From SAR202 cluster bacterium (GTDB lineage: Bacteria > Chloroflexota > Dehalococcoidia > Lucifugimonadales > Lucifugimonadaceae), in NCBI GenBank assembly GCA_008373205.1, contig RQOS01000042.1, positions 1 through 40,190 on the forward strand: a DNA stretch of 40,190 nucleotides, read 5' to 3'. How positions within the stretch are numbered: the stretch's first letter is position 1; every line of letters begins with the position of its first letter. The notes below the pieces were generated by a model. The model worked only from the letters and a program-made list of their open reading frames with translations. It was not told the origin of the DNA and ran no database searches. Positions 17,116 to 25,928 of the stretch are shown here, in pieces. A program made the translations under genes and the position numbers.

Positions 17116-18317
17116 TATGCACCTATCCTTGTGACTCGCTTATTTAGTAGATTCATAAATAATGAAATTACTAAGCTAAGACAAAGAAAAGTTATCAATA
17201 TTAATGAAAGCATTGGTAATGCATGACCTGCATTATTCATGATTGTTCGAGAGACCATAAATACATCAGGATAAGCAATAGCAACAGATAAACTAGAGTT
17301 TTTTGTTAGGTTTAAGTACTGGTTAGTCAAAGGAGGGATGATTGATCTTAATGCTTGAGGGAGAATTATTAGAGTTATTCTTTGATAGTTGCTAAGACCT
17401 AAAGCTTGAGCTGCTTCAGTTTGACCTTTAGGAAGACTTTGAATACTTCCTCTTACAATTTCTGTTATAAATGTTCCTGTATATAACACTAATGCAAATA
17501 ATATTGCAGCAAACTCAGGAGTAAGTGCAAACCCTCCCGATTGAATATATGTTCCATACTGATTGACTTCCAAAACTGGAACATCGGTATATAAATCTAT
17601 TCCTAATATGAAATATCCAGCTAAAGCTATTATTAAAAATGTAATTAAGCTCAAAATATTAGGAGATATAAAATTTACATTCTCTTCTTTATATTTTGAA
17701 GAGTAAGATCTTATTACTAAACTTATTACTAAACCTATTAGTAAAACTAATACCCATAAACTTCCATTTTGAATAGTGTTAATAAAAGGAAGCAAAATTC
17801 CCCTATTAGACCAAACTGAAATTCCTCCAAATGTAAGTGCATTAGAAATCTGAGGAAGTTGTAGTAAAACTAATTGCCAAAAAATTATCTGAACTAATAA
17901 TGGAGTATTTCGAATAAATTCTACGTAACCGGCAGCAATTCTATTTACTAAAAAGTTTTTTGATAATCTTGCTAAACCCATTAGAACACCTAAAATAGTT
18001 GCAAGGATAATACCAACTAAACTTACTCTTATTGTGTTTATAACACCTGTAAAATATGCATCCCATCTTGAATTATTACTTGTATAATCCACTAAAAATG
18101 TGTGACTTATTCCAAAACCAGCTCTACTCGTCAGATGACCAAAACCTAATTCCAAAGAGAATGCTCTTGTAATCAAATAAAACAAAAAAAATGCCATAAA
18201 AATGGCAAATATAAATTGAACAAAAAATTTTCTGAAACTTTTGTCATTTCTCAAAACTTCTAGTTTTTCACTAATTGAGGATTGAGATTTAATTTGATTG
18301 TATAAGTGAGATAGCAT
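17115..18317 (-). CDS. aapQ: General L-amino-acid ABC transporter, permease AapQ
   Basis: This 400-aa permease is homologous to AapQ, which has the same length in rhizobia. It has an N-terminal helix (about 32-52), then the core permease fold with NTIRVSLVGIILATILGVL, VEFIRNTPLLVQI and the ATPase-coupling loop EAAQALGLSNYQRITLIILPQALR near residue 300-325. A large insert between the core helices (about residues 150-265), with a periplasmic stretch, is characteristic of AapQ and BztB. It starts 53 nt downstream of aapJ, after an intercistronic hairpin, with only a weak Shine-Dalgarno, so its expression is probably lower than that of the binding protein. Confidence 0.93.
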   Translation of the reverse strand: MLSHLYNQIKSQSSISEKLEVLRNDKSFRKFFVQFIFAIFMAFFLFYLITRAFSLELGFGHLTSRAGFGISHTFLVDYTSNNSRWDAYFTGVINTIRVSLVGIILATILGVLMGLARLSKNFLVNRIAAGYVEFIRNTPLLVQIIFWQLVLLQLPQISNALTFGGISVWSNRGILLPFINTIQNGSLWVLVLLIGLVISLVIRSYSSKYKEENVNFISPNILSLITFLIIALAGYFILGIDLYTDVPVLEVNQYGTYIQSGGFALTPEFAAILFALVLYTGTFITEIVRGSIQSLPKGQTEAAQALGLSNYQRITLIILPQALRSIIPPLTNQYLNLTKNSSLSVAIAYPDVFMVSRTIMNNAGHALPMLSLILITFLCLSLVISLFMNLLNKRVTRIGA

Positions 18318-18325
18318 AGCTTAAA

Positions 18326-18354
18326 ATTACAGGGCCAAAATCTGACCCTGTAAT
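18326..18354 (-). promoter_or_regulatory. Intercistronic hairpin between aapJ and aapQ
   Basis: A perfect 9-bp inverted repeat (ATTACAGGG/CCCTGTAAT on the plus strand) has an 11-nt loop and is followed on the transcribed strand by TTTTAAG. It lies in the 52-nt gap after the binding-protein gene. This position is typical of partial terminators or 3'-end stabilisers that raise binding-protein expression above that of the permeases. A comparable hairpin follows the BMP gene at 25888-25920. Confidence 0.6.
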
Positions 18355-18369
18355 ATTTATTAGACTATT

Positions 18370-19443
18370 CTATCTAAATGGAGGTGCGTAAATTAAACCA
18401 CCTTCAGTCCATTGAGCGTTTAAGCTTCCTTCTCTAGTAAGTCCTAGTGGAACTAAATGTTTGTCATAAACTTCTCCGTAATTTCCAACTTGAGAAATTA
18501 CATTTTGCATGAAGTCGACTGGAATACCAAAACCAAAATCTGTTGGTTCTCCACCGTCAAAACCTACACCTAGCAATCTAGCCATACCTGGATCTGTTGG
18601 ATTTGCAGCCATTGAAGAAACATTAGAACTTGATATTCCACTTTCTTCAGCTTGCATCATTCCAAAAACAACCCATTGTACGACGTCGTAAAGCTCACTA
18701 TCATTATCTCTTGTCAAAGGACCAAGCGGTTCTTTGGATAATGTTTCAGCTAAAACTACATGGTCAGATGGGTTCGAAAAACCAGCTCTTTTTGAAGCTA
18801 AACCTGACTTATCTGTTGTCCATCCATCACATCTACCTTCTTCATATGCAGCCTGTAGAGGATCGTTTGTTTCAAAAGTTAGTGGAGTATAAGCTATACC
18901 AGAACCTGTAAATCTATCATCTAGATTAAGTTCAGTAGTTGTTCCTTGCAGAACACATACTGTAGCACCAGCCATAGATTCTATAGAATCATAACCACTA
19001 CTTGCTTTTACCATCATACCCTGACCATCATAAAATGTAGGTGCAGTAAAGTCATTGCCTAGATCTCTATCTCTACTAGCTGTCCAAGTTGTATTCCTTA
19101 TTAAAATATCAATCTCTTCAGCAGCTAAAGCTTCAAATCTAGCAGATGCTGTTAATGGAACATATTCCACTTTACTTGAATCACCGAGTATTGCTGCAGC
19201 TACAGCCTTACAGTAATCAATATCAAAACCTTCAAACTCACCAGCTGAATTTATAACTCCAAATCCAGTTAGGTTATCATTTACACCACAAACTAGTTCA
19301 CCTCTATCGATAATAGTTGCAAGTGTATTTGAACCAGAAGTTGATGATTCTGTTGTTGACTCTTCTTCTGAACAAGCAAAAAGAATAAGCATTGAAAATA
19401 GTAAAGATATTACTATTATAAATTTCTTGCGATAATTTAACAT
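18370..19443 (-). CDS. aapJ: General L-amino-acid ABC transporter, binding lipoprotein AapJ
   Basis: This 357-aa solute-binding protein captures L-amino acids outside the membrane and delivers them to AapQM. The N-terminus has a basic start, a hydrophobic stretch and the lipobox LFAC with Cys24, so the mature protein is a lipoprotein tethered by an acidic Ser/Glu/Thr linker. The conserved AapJ features are GELVCGVNDNLTGFG, EGFDIDYCKAVAAAI, LTASARFEAL, RNTTWTASRD and CVLQGTTTE. The two Cys of GVN/DYCK regions (about residues 52 and 78) and later Cys are typical. A GGAGA Shine-Dalgarno lies 7 nt before the ATG. Upstream is an atypical GC-rich leader (19468-19516) that may control the operon. 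Confidence 0.94.
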   Translation of the reverse strand: MLNYRKKFIIVISLLFSMLILFACSEEESTTESSTSGSNTLATIIDRGELVCGVNDNLTGFGVINSAGEFEGFDIDYCKAVAAAILGDSSKVEYVPLTASARFEALAAEEIDILIRNTTWTASRDRDLGNDFTAPTFYDGQGMMVKASSGYDSIESMAGATVCVLQGTTTELNLDDRFTGSGIAYTPLTFETNDPLQAAYEEGRCDGWTTDKSGLASKRAGFSNPSDHVVLAETLSKEPLGPLTRDNDSELYDVVQWVVFGMMQAEESGISSSNVSSMAANPTDPGMARLLGVGFDGGEPTDFGFGIPVDFMQNVISQVGNYGEVYDKHLVPLGLTREGSLNAQWTEGGLIYAPPFR

Positions 19444-19467
19444 AATGTCTCCTTTCGTTAAATTTAC

Positions 19468-19516
19468 TTCAGGAGTGACACCAGCAACTTGAGTTCGGGA
19501 TTCACCGAGTACGCAC
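19468..19516 (-). promoter_or_regulatory. Candidate structured leader RNA upstream of aapJ
   Basis: This 49-nt block is about 53% G+C inside an intergenic region and genome segment that are otherwise very AT-rich, and it lies 25-73 nt before the aapJ start. Read on the minus strand, it can form a small stem UCGG/CCGA around a 6-nt loop. A possible closing pairing is AGUG with CACU about 40 nt later. It holds no ORF. I cannot match it to a riboswitch class by eye. Candidates are a riboswitch or attenuator for amino-acid uptake, or a protein-binding leader. Confidence 0.4.
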
Positions 19517-19564
19517 TTTTGTTAAACTTTATATCAAACAAAAACAAATTGCTTCTATTTGAAT

Positions 19565-19592
19565 AATATATAATACATTGGGCTAATTTCAA
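19565..19592 (-). promoter_or_regulatory. Possible sigma-70 promoter of the aap operon
   Basis: On the minus strand, TTGAAA (19587-19592) and TATATT (19565-19570) are separated by 16 bp. Transcription would begin about 110-115 nt before aapJ, so that the GC-rich block would be transcribed. In such AT-rich DNA, matches of this quality arise by chance. Confidence 0.3.
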
Positions 19593-19629
19593 TAATATTT
19601 GTTTTATATATTGGTCAGAAAATTTTTTT

Positions 19630-20766
19630 TTATTTCATCAATCTTTTTATTGAAAATTCGCTTAAATCGTAATTGGTTTTCTTTTTTGCAACTAATTCAG
19701 AGCAAATTTCTCCTATAGCTGGTGTAAATTTGAAGCCATGGCCAGAGCAAGGTGAGCAAATTAGTATATTTTCATCTTCTGGGTAAAAATCTATAATAAA
19801 ATCAAGGTCAGGAGTGTTGGTATATACACAAACTCTAGAATCTAATAAGTTACCATTTGCTAGTGGAATATATTCCTCAAGAAAATTCTTTACAATATTT
19901 AAATCATCCATGTTTGATTCTCGATTTAAGTTATCTTCACTAATGAACTTACCATTATGATGCATTGCTACCTTAAACCCTTTATCTTCTATAATAGGTT
20001 GTGTGTAAAATTCAATACCATTATCAAGATCCCAACCTGTATTAGGCATATTTGAATAATGGAACTGATCTTTATCTTTTATTGGATCAAACCAGAAAAG
20101 AACTTGTCTTTCAATTTTTATTGGAAGATTCAATGATGGGACTAGATTTTTGATCCATGCCCCAGAGCTAAAGATTAGCTTCTCTGCAAAATAATTATTT
20201 TTATTAGTTTTAACTTGATAAATTTGAGATTCTTTATTCCAATCTATAACTTTTTCGTTGTAATTATGTGTAGATCCATAATTTATAGATTTAGATAAAA
20301 AATTAGATATAGCTTTCTCAGGAAATACTGCCCCACTTCTATTTTCAAGTAATCCCTTAAAATTTTTAGGAGGATTTAAGACTTTATATTTTTCTTTTAT
20401 TTCTTCAGAAGAAAATTCAGAAATAGGAATGTCATATTTTTTTGCAGATTTTTTTGCGTCACTTAAGTATTTACCATCATCACCTAGATACATGCCTCCG
20501 TACTCAAGAATTAATTTATCTTCAATTTCACGGTCTAATTCATTCCATAGATCATAGGCCCTTTTTACAATTGGAACATATGATATTCCTTCATGATAAG
20601 CTTCCCGAATAACCCTTGTATGTCCGTGTGAAGATCCTAATTTATGAGGAGGTTCGTAAGTATCTAAACCCAATACTTTTACACCATTCTTAGATAGGTA
20701 GTAAGATGAAGCGCTTCCCATAGCTCCAAGACCGATAATAATAACGTTATATATTTTTTTTTTCAA
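19630..20766 (-). CDS. Monomeric sarcosine oxidase/N-methyltryptophan oxidase-like flavoenzyme
   Basis: This 378-aa DAO-superfamily FAD enzyme is of the MSOX/MTOX type, which oxidises secondary amines such as N-methyl amino acids to imines and forms H2O2. GLGAMGSA (12-19) is the dinucleotide-binding motif, GSSHGHTRVIR (44-54) the typical flavin-contact block, and CSGHGFKFTP (340-349) the C-terminal flavin site. Cys313 in VCVYTNTPD matches the cysteine that binds FAD covalently in MSOX (Cys315). The start is a TTG whose last two bases overlap the TGA stop of the enolase gene; the first in-frame ATG would delete the FAD motif. It is last in the nucleoside-transporter operon. The true substrate is unknown. 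Confidence 0.9.
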   Translation of the reverse strand: MKKKIYNVIIIGLGAMGSASSYYLSKNGVKVLGLDTYEPPHKLGSSHGHTRVIREAYHEGISYVPIVKRAYDLWNELDREIEDKLILEYGGMYLGDDGKYLSDAKKSAKKYDIPISEFSSEEIKEKYKVLNPPKNFKGLLENRSGAVFPEKAISNFLSKSINYGSTHNYNEKVIDWNKESQIYQVKTNKNNYFAEKLIFSSGAWIKNLVPSLNLPIKIERQVLFWFDPIKDKDQFHYSNMPNTGWDLDNGIEFYTQPIIEDKGFKVAMHHNGKFISEDNLNRESNMDDLNIVKNFLEEYIPLANGNLLDSRVCVYTNTPDLDFIIDFYPEDENILICSPCSGHGFKFTPAIGEICSELVAKKKTNYDLSEFSIKRLMK

Positions 20767-21881
20767 ATTTCTAAACTCTCTAATTTATGAAAATCAATCC
20801 ACTCTTCGTCTAAATCAACACCAAGTCCAGGGTTTTGAGGAATACTTAACTTGCCATTAGAATTTATTTTAATTTCATTTTCTACACCCCATTGATGGAT
20901 ATGTTCTGGCCTCCAATATTCATAATATGTGTTATTTTTTACTGAAGCTATAACATGTAAATTAGCAACATTCATAAGAGAATTTCCTGCCAATCCTATC
21001 TCACAATTAATTCCAAAAGCATCTGCCATAGCTGATTGTTTTACTAAACCGGTTATTCCAAGTTTTCTAGTAGTTCCTCTGAGCATTCCAAGTAAATTTT
21101 GACTTAAGTAATTAGCCGCCTCTTTAATTAAAAAACCTGCTGAGTCACTCATATTAATTGGAGTAACAAGACTTTCTTTCAGTCTCTTAATAGCTCTAAT
21201 ATTTGATGTCTCGACTGGATCTTCATACCAGTAGAAATCATTTGCATCTAAGGCTCTACCGACTTTTAATGCTTCTTCTAAAGTATATCCATGATTTCTA
21301 TCTAGCATTAAGGTCATTTTATCCCCAACTAATTCCCTTATTTTATCTATAGAAAATATAGTTTCTTTTATATCTAAAGCACCTGGGTGTATTTTATATG
21401 CTGAAAAACCTTCATCTAAAAGTTCTTCTGCTTCAGTAATAAACCCATCTGAATCTGCATGTCTAGGAGGAAATGTTGCATAAAGAGGAATTTCAAGATT
21501 ATTCCCTCCTAATAACTTATAGATAGGTTGCTTTAATTGTTTCCCTGCTAAATCCCATAAAGCTACGTCAACTGGTGCCCATGAAGAATATATTGGAAGT
21601 CCATGACCACTTAGATCTTCAACTTGAGCCCATAATTTCTCTCTATTATTTACTTCCATACCTATTATTTTTGGAGCAATAATTTTCTCAATAATTTTGA
21701 TTCTGTCGGATGAGTCGGATGCTTGATCTCCGATAAAAGCATTTCCTTCAAATCCATCATCAGTTAAAAGTCTTAGCACCCCTTGAGTAGTTTTACCACC
21801 AATATCTGATCTTTCATCTATTACTTTTAATGATCCAGTATCTCTCTCAATTACATCTATAACTACTCTTGAAATTTTCAT
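20763..21881 (-). CDS. Divergent enolase-superfamily (MR/MLE) protein
   Basis: The 372-aa protein has the N-terminal capping domain and C-terminal barrel of the mandelate racemase group, with ALWDLAGK (107-114) as a clear landmark. Lys163 and His165 (YKIHPG) occupy the KxK/KxH position, Asp194 and Asn196 (LDRNHG) the first metal site, and Glu220 (WYEDP) the second. At the third metal position the sequence is NMSDSAG (243-249) rather than a glutamate motif. The QPD strand is replaced by LLGMLRGTTRKLG, and no PHG/CHN histidine motif is seen (EIGLAGN). The acid/base set of classical dehydratases is thus altered. One base separates it from hpt, and it overlaps the MSOX-like gene, so all are co-translated. 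Reaction unknown. Confidence 0.86.
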   Translation of the reverse strand: MKISRVVIDVIERDTGSLKVIDERSDIGGKTTQGVLRLLTDDGFEGNAFIGDQASDSSDRIKIIEKIIAPKIIGMEVNNREKLWAQVEDLSGHGLPIYSSWAPVDVALWDLAGKQLKQPIYKLLGGNNLEIPLYATFPPRHADSDGFITEAEELLDEGFSAYKIHPGALDIKETIFSIDKIRELVGDKMTLMLDRNHGYTLEEALKVGRALDANDFYWYEDPVETSNIRAIKRLKESLVTPINMSDSAGFLIKEAANYLSQNLLGMLRGTTRKLGITGLVKQSAMADAFGINCEIGLAGNSLMNVANLHVIASVKNNTYYEYWRPEHIHQWGVENEIKINSNGKLSIPQNPGLGVDLDEEWIDFHKLESLEI

Positions 21882-21882
21882 T

Positions 21883-22446
21883 TTATAAATCTATGTTAAT
21901 TGTTCCTACGTAATCAAGACCTCTATACAAACCCATGTAATCCATCCCATATCCAACAACCCATCTTTTATCATCAAGAATAAAGCAATTAAAATCAGGT
22001 TCAATCTGCATATGCCTTTTGCCTAATTTATCCAATAACACAGCTGAGTAAACCTCTTTATTTGAAGTTATTTCTAACTTTTCGGTCAAGTTATATAAAG
22101 TTTCACCAGAATCCATTAAGTCATCTACTATCACGCTCGGAGAATCTATATCTATATTTTCAGCAAGAAAATCATAGCCATAAATAGTAGTTCCTTGGGA
22201 TTCTGTTGAATTACCATATGTTTTAGCAATTAGGGGAAACATATGGTAACAACCAGATCTAAGTATTTCAAGCTCTGCAATTAAGTTAGAAACAAACATA
22301 AGTCCACCAGTCATAATAGGAATAAGATTCACAGATTTTTCGGAGATAAATTTTTCATTAATTTCTTTAGCGACTCTCTTAACTTGCTTATTAATTGAAT
22401 CTTTATCCCATAAAACTTCTATGTCGTTTATATTTATTTCTTTCAT
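21883..22446 (-). CDS. hpt: Hypoxanthine phosphoribosyltransferase
   Basis: This 187-aa enzyme transfers a ribose-5-phosphate from PRPP to hypoxanthine or guanine for purine salvage in the cytosol. The PRPP loop VIVDDLMDSGETL is at 105-117. LDKLGKR (138-144) and the purine-site segment WVVGYGMDYMGLYR (162-175) match bacterial Hpt, and the TGGLMF loop (46-51) is in place. It overlaps the upstream permease stop by 4 nt (ATGA), so it is translationally coupled to the BMP-type transporter. This strongly suggests that the transporter imports purine nucleosides or bases that Hpt then traps. Confidence 0.93.
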   Translation of the reverse strand: MKEININDIEVLWDKDSINKQVKRVAKEINEKFISEKSVNLIPIMTGGLMFVSNLIAELEILRSGCYHMFPLIAKTYGNSTESQGTTIYGYDFLAENIDIDSPSVIVDDLMDSGETLYNLTEKLEITSNKEVYSAVLLDKLGKRHMQIEPDFNCFILDDKRWVVGYGMDYMGLYRGLDYVGTINIDL

Positions 22447-23399
22447 TTGATTTCTTCTGGTAATTTTTTCCCTAGAGCTTCAGGCTGATTTCCTCCGACT
22501 AGAGAGATAATTATTTTGGGTATTGAACTTCTTTCTTTTCTGTTTATATATTGTATGAAAATTAATATAAAAATCATTAATGGAAATGGTAATAATGGCA
22601 GAATTTGAGACAAAGCCAAAGTAACGGATTGAGCCTTAATTGCTAGGACTTGTAGAAGTCCAAAAGAATATGCTCCTGCTGCGGCTCTATAAGGATTCCA
22701 GCCACCAAAAATAACTATTGCTAGTACGATCCATCCATAATTTGTTGTATGGCCCTCAGACCATCCATATTTGGTATAAAGAGAAAAAGTTGCACCAGCA
22801 AGTCCAAGTAGTCCCCCTCCTATAAGAGTTCCATAAAGTCTCATTTTTTTTACATCTATTCCCCTAGAACTAGCTGCAGTAGGATTTTCTCCGGATGCTC
22901 TGATCGATAAACCAAAGGTAGTTTTATTTAAGAAAAACCATGAAAAAGGAATCAATAATATTGAAAAATAAGTTATAAGAGAGTGATTAAATAATACCTC
23001 ACCCAAAAAAGGTATTTTAGAAAGCAATGGAATTTGCATTTTTGTTATCATTGGCCCACTAATTCTGACATAATCCTGACCCAAATAATTACTTAAGTGT
23101 GTGAATAAAATTGTAAGAACAAATCCAACTGCAATTTGATCCATTCTAAGCTTAATATCGCAATATGAAATAAAAAAAGAAATAAATGCACCTAAAAATA
23201 TAGCAAATATAAATCCAACTAAAGCAATATCAGTTATGTAGCCCATCATAAACCCAAATAATGCACATATCATAATAGTACCCTCTGCAGATAAATTTAT
23301 TACTCCTCCTTTTTCTGAAATAGTCTCTCCAATAACCGCAATTATTAAAGGGGTACTTAAAGAAATAACGGTTACTAAAGTATTCTCAAAAAAAATCAT
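22443..23399 (-). CDS. BMP-type nucleoside ABC transporter permease (second)
   Basis: This 318-aa permease is of the RbsC/BPL_LivM-like group found with BMP binding proteins (NupQ/YufQ-like). It has about 8-9 helices. The N-terminal PLIIAVIGETISEKGGVINLSAEG block is diagnostic of the family's first loop, and GLSIRASGENPTAASSRGI (around residue 165-183) is the typical cytoplasmic coupling segment for the ATPase. It overlaps both neighbours by 4 nt (ATGA junctions), so it is in the same operon. It pairs with the permease encoded at 23396-24442. Confidence 0.91.
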   Translation of the reverse strand: MIFFENTLVTVISLSTPLIIAVIGETISEKGGVINLSAEGTIMICALFGFMMGYITDIALVGFIFAIFLGAFISFFISYCDIKLRMDQIAVGFVLTILFTHLSNYLGQDYVRISGPMITKMQIPLLSKIPFLGEVLFNHSLITYFSILLIPFSWFFLNKTTFGLSIRASGENPTAASSRGIDVKKMRLYGTLIGGGLLGLAGATFSLYTKYGWSEGHTTNYGWIVLAIVIFGGWNPYRAAAGAYSFGLLQVLAIKAQSVTLALSQILPLLPFPLMIFILIFIQYINRKERSSIPKIIISLVGGNQPEALGKKLPEEIK

Positions 23400-24442
23400 T
23401 TCACAAAAACCTTAGTTATTTTTTGACTTATTAATTTTTCTAATTCTAATTTTTGAAGGACCAGCCAACTAAGGACAAAGGTTGCTTGAATTATACCTAT
23501 AATACTATGGTCCAATCCCATTCTGATCTGAAGCTGACTCCCTCCTACGATTAACGCTGCAAATAAAAAGCTAACTATAAAAGAAAAGTAAATATTTCTG
23601 GAACATATTAGAACTATAAGAATAGATAAAAATCCAAATCCTCCAGAAATAGAAGGAACTAGCTTATGATATGCTGCTGATGACTGAGAAAAACCAGCAA
23701 TTCCAGCTATTCCTCCAGCTATCAAATAAGAAAAAATAATATATTTATCTGAGGTGAAATAAAATCTTTCTGTTGCAAAAATATTTATTCCTGTAGCTTT
23801 TAGCCTTATTCCGAGAGAACTATATTTTATTACAAGTGCACTTACTAGATAAAGAAGGAATATAACTAACAACAAAAACAAAGGAAAATTTGAATTACCA
23901 ATAGTTGGTACCCATGATGCTTTATCAAAGATATCTGTGCCTCCAGTTGAAGCAATACCTTCTCTTTTCCACGGCCCAATTATAAGAAAAATTACTATAC
24001 CAGATGCTACAAAATCTAATCCCAAACCACTGAAAATTTCGTGAACATTTGCTTTGACTTTTAGTATTGCAGAAATCAACCCCCAGAATGCACCAAAAAT
24101 AATAGCCATAAAAATTTGTAAATAAGGAGAAATAAAATCATCTCCAAAAATTGATCTAGCAACTAATGTAGAACCAACTGCTCCCATAATAATCTGTCCT
24201 TCGATTCCTATGTTCCACATACCAGCTGAGAAGGTATAAATAAGAGCTAAAGAAGCTAATGATATTGGAGTCCAAACTATAATAGTTCTTATAATTTTAG
24301 AGTAGCTACCTAATGAACCATAAATAATTGATTCAAAAACTTCAAATGGTGAAATACCAAAAAGTATTAAAGTGAAAAAAATAATAATAAGGGTTAGAAA
24401 AAGTCTTATTAAGTTTATTTTAAGATTTTCAATATCAAACAT
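23396..24442 (-). CDS. BMP-type nucleoside ABC transporter permease (first)
   Basis: This 348-aa integral membrane permease is NupP/YufP-like, with about 8-10 helices. GMWNIGIEGQIIMGAVG is the conserved segment after the first helices, and LGIRLKATGINIFATERFYF (about 208-227) corresponds to the ATPase-contact loop. It starts one base after the ATPase stop and overlaps the second permease by 4 nt. Together with the second permease it should form the heterodimeric channel for a purine nucleoside or related compound. Confidence 0.9.
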   Translation of the reverse strand: MFDIENLKINLIRLFLTLIIIFFTLILFGISPFEVFESIIYGSLGSYSKIIRTIIVWTPISLASLALIYTFSAGMWNIGIEGQIIMGAVGSTLVARSIFGDDFISPYLQIFMAIIFGAFWGLISAILKVKANVHEIFSGLGLDFVASGIVIFLIIGPWKREGIASTGGTDIFDKASWVPTIGNSNFPLFLLLVIFLLYLVSALVIKYSSLGIRLKATGINIFATERFYFTSDKYIIFSYLIAGGIAGIAGFSQSSAAYHKLVPSISGGFGFLSILIVLICSRNIYFSFIVSFLFAALIVGGSQLQIRMGLDHSIIGIIQATFVLSWLVLQKLELEKLISQKITKVFVK

Positions 24443-24443
24443 A

Positions 24444-25880
24444 TTAAATTATTCCCGAGATATATTTTGCTATAAAGTCTTTTTCTAAATTCTCTTTATA
24501 TTCAATATTCATTATTTCATCTCCGGATACAGAAATTATCACATCTGAATATTCCCATATTTCATCAATATCAGTGGAAGAAAAGAAAATAGCATAATCT
24601 TTCTCTTTTCTTTGTAAAATCATTTCCCAAATCTTATTAGCAGAATTTATGTCTAGACCTCTTGTCGGTTGCTCCAATAAAAGAAAGGATTTATCTGGAG
24701 GCATTAACGAAAGCATTACTCTCTGTTGATTACCACCTGATAGCTCGTTGATTTGACTAGTAATATCGGCTTTTATATCAAATTCTTTAATCTTTGAGTT
24801 TGCTTTTTCTTTTACATCATTCCAATTAATTATATTTGTTCTAGATGTTTCAGATAAACCAAAATGCTCTAGAAGATTCATATCGCTAAATAAACCTTTT
24901 TCTAATCTGTCAGCAGGCATATAATAAAAAAAAGTCTTATAGATTTTTTTATTATTTTCTAATTCTATTGCTGTACTAGAAAACTCTTTAGTAAAAAAAT
25001 TTTTAATATACTTATCATTAGAAGATCCCTGCAGTCCTGCTATTCCAATAACACTTCCTTGTTTTATGGTGTGACTTTTTGAAATTTGGACTTGATTATT
25101 TAAATCATTTTTAGAAAAATTTATTATAAAATTTTCTTTTCTATCAAAATCTTTACTTGAAATAGAATTAATTTCATTTTTTTCAAACATTACAGAAAGA
25201 ATTTTATTTGAATCAAAAGGTTGAATAATATTTTCAACTAATTTACCGGATCTTAGAATACTTGCTGAATCACAAATTTCAAAAACTTCATCGAGTTTAT
25301 GAGAAACAAAAATTATTATTATTCCGTCTTTTGATAGCTGCCTTAATGTGTCGAACATTCTTTTTTTTTGTTCTAAAGAAAATGCGCTAGTAGGTTCGTC
25401 TAAAATAATAAGTTTTGCCCCATTGTATAAAAGGCGAAGAAGTTCTACTTGTTGCCTTTCTCCGATAGATAAACTATTTGTCTTACTATTTAAATCTACT
25501 GTAACTCTATAATTATTAAATAATTTTTCAATCTTACTTCTTATTTTATTTATATTTCTATAAGGATTCTTTTCATTAATTCCAATCAAGAAACTTTCAA
25601 AAATACTAAGGTTAGAAAAATCCAAAGGATCTTGATTTAAGAGACCAATACCTTTTTCAATAGAATTTTTTGGAGAACCTAAAATAACCTCATTGTTATC
25701 TATAAAAATATTACCTTCATCAGGCAATATTTGACCAGAAATTATTTTTACTAAAGTAGATTTACCTGCTCCATTCTCTCCAAGTAGAGCATGTATACCC
25801 GATTTTAATTTTAGGTTTATATTTTTATTGGCTTCAATAGAACCAAATGACTTGGAAATGTTTTTTATTTCTATATTCAT
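24444..25880 (-). CDS. BMP-type nucleoside ABC transporter, tandem ATPase
   Basis: This protein has two fused ABC ATPase domains, like RbsA and NupO/YufO. It is 478 aa from the ATG at 25880; an ATG at 25901 would add 7 residues but lies inside the hairpin at 25888-25920. Walker A GENGAGKST is at 34-42 of the first half. Its signature is LSIGERQ rather than LSGGQ, with Walker B LIILDEPTSAF. The second half has a degenerate Walker A (GLQGSSNDKY) but a normal signature LSGGNQQRV and LLEQPTRGLD. Such asymmetry is normal in this family. It follows the BMP gene and is translationally linked to the permeases. Confidence 0.92.
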   Translation of the reverse strand: MNIEIKNISKSFGSIEANKNINLKLKSGIHALLGENGAGKSTLVKIISGQILPDEGNIFIDNNEVILGSPKNSIEKGIGLLNQDPLDFSNLSIFESFLIGINEKNPYRNINKIRSKIEKLFNNYRVTVDLNSKTNSLSIGERQQVELLRLLYNGAKLIILDEPTSAFSLEQKKRMFDTLRQLSKDGIIIIFVSHKLDEVFEICDSASILRSGKLVENIIQPFDSNKILSVMFEKNEINSISSKDFDRKENFIINFSKNDLNNQVQISKSHTIKQGSVIGIAGLQGSSNDKYIKNFFTKEFSSTAIELENNKKIYKTFFYYMPADRLEKGLFSDMNLLEHFGLSETSRTNIINWNDVKEKANSKIKEFDIKADITSQINELSGGNQQRVMLSLMPPDKSFLLLEQPTRGLDINSANKIWEMILQRKEKDYAIFFSSTDIDEIWEYSDVIISVSGDEIMNIEYKENLEKDFIAKYISGII

Positions 25881-25887
25881 TAAATAA

Positions 25888-25920
25888 TTTGGGCTTCTCA
25901 TTTATTATAAGAAGCCCAAA
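25888..25920 (-). promoter_or_regulatory. Intercistronic hairpin after the BMP gene
   Basis: A perfect 11-bp inverted repeat (25888-25898 with 25910-25920) with an 11-nt loop lies between the BMP gene stop (25929) and the ATPase start (25880). It is GC-rich at its core (GGGCTTC). No U-tract follows on the minus strand, so partial termination or protection of the BMP mRNA from 3' exonucleases is more likely than full termination. On the plus strand it is followed by a run of A. Confidence 0.65.
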
Positions 25921-25928
25921 AAAATTTT

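Noticed and set aside
19488-19510. Resemblance to 5S rRNA loop or tRNA T-arm sequence upstream of aapJ
   Set aside because: Only about 10 bases match; no full 5S or cloverleaf can be drawn, so it is treated as an unidentified leader.
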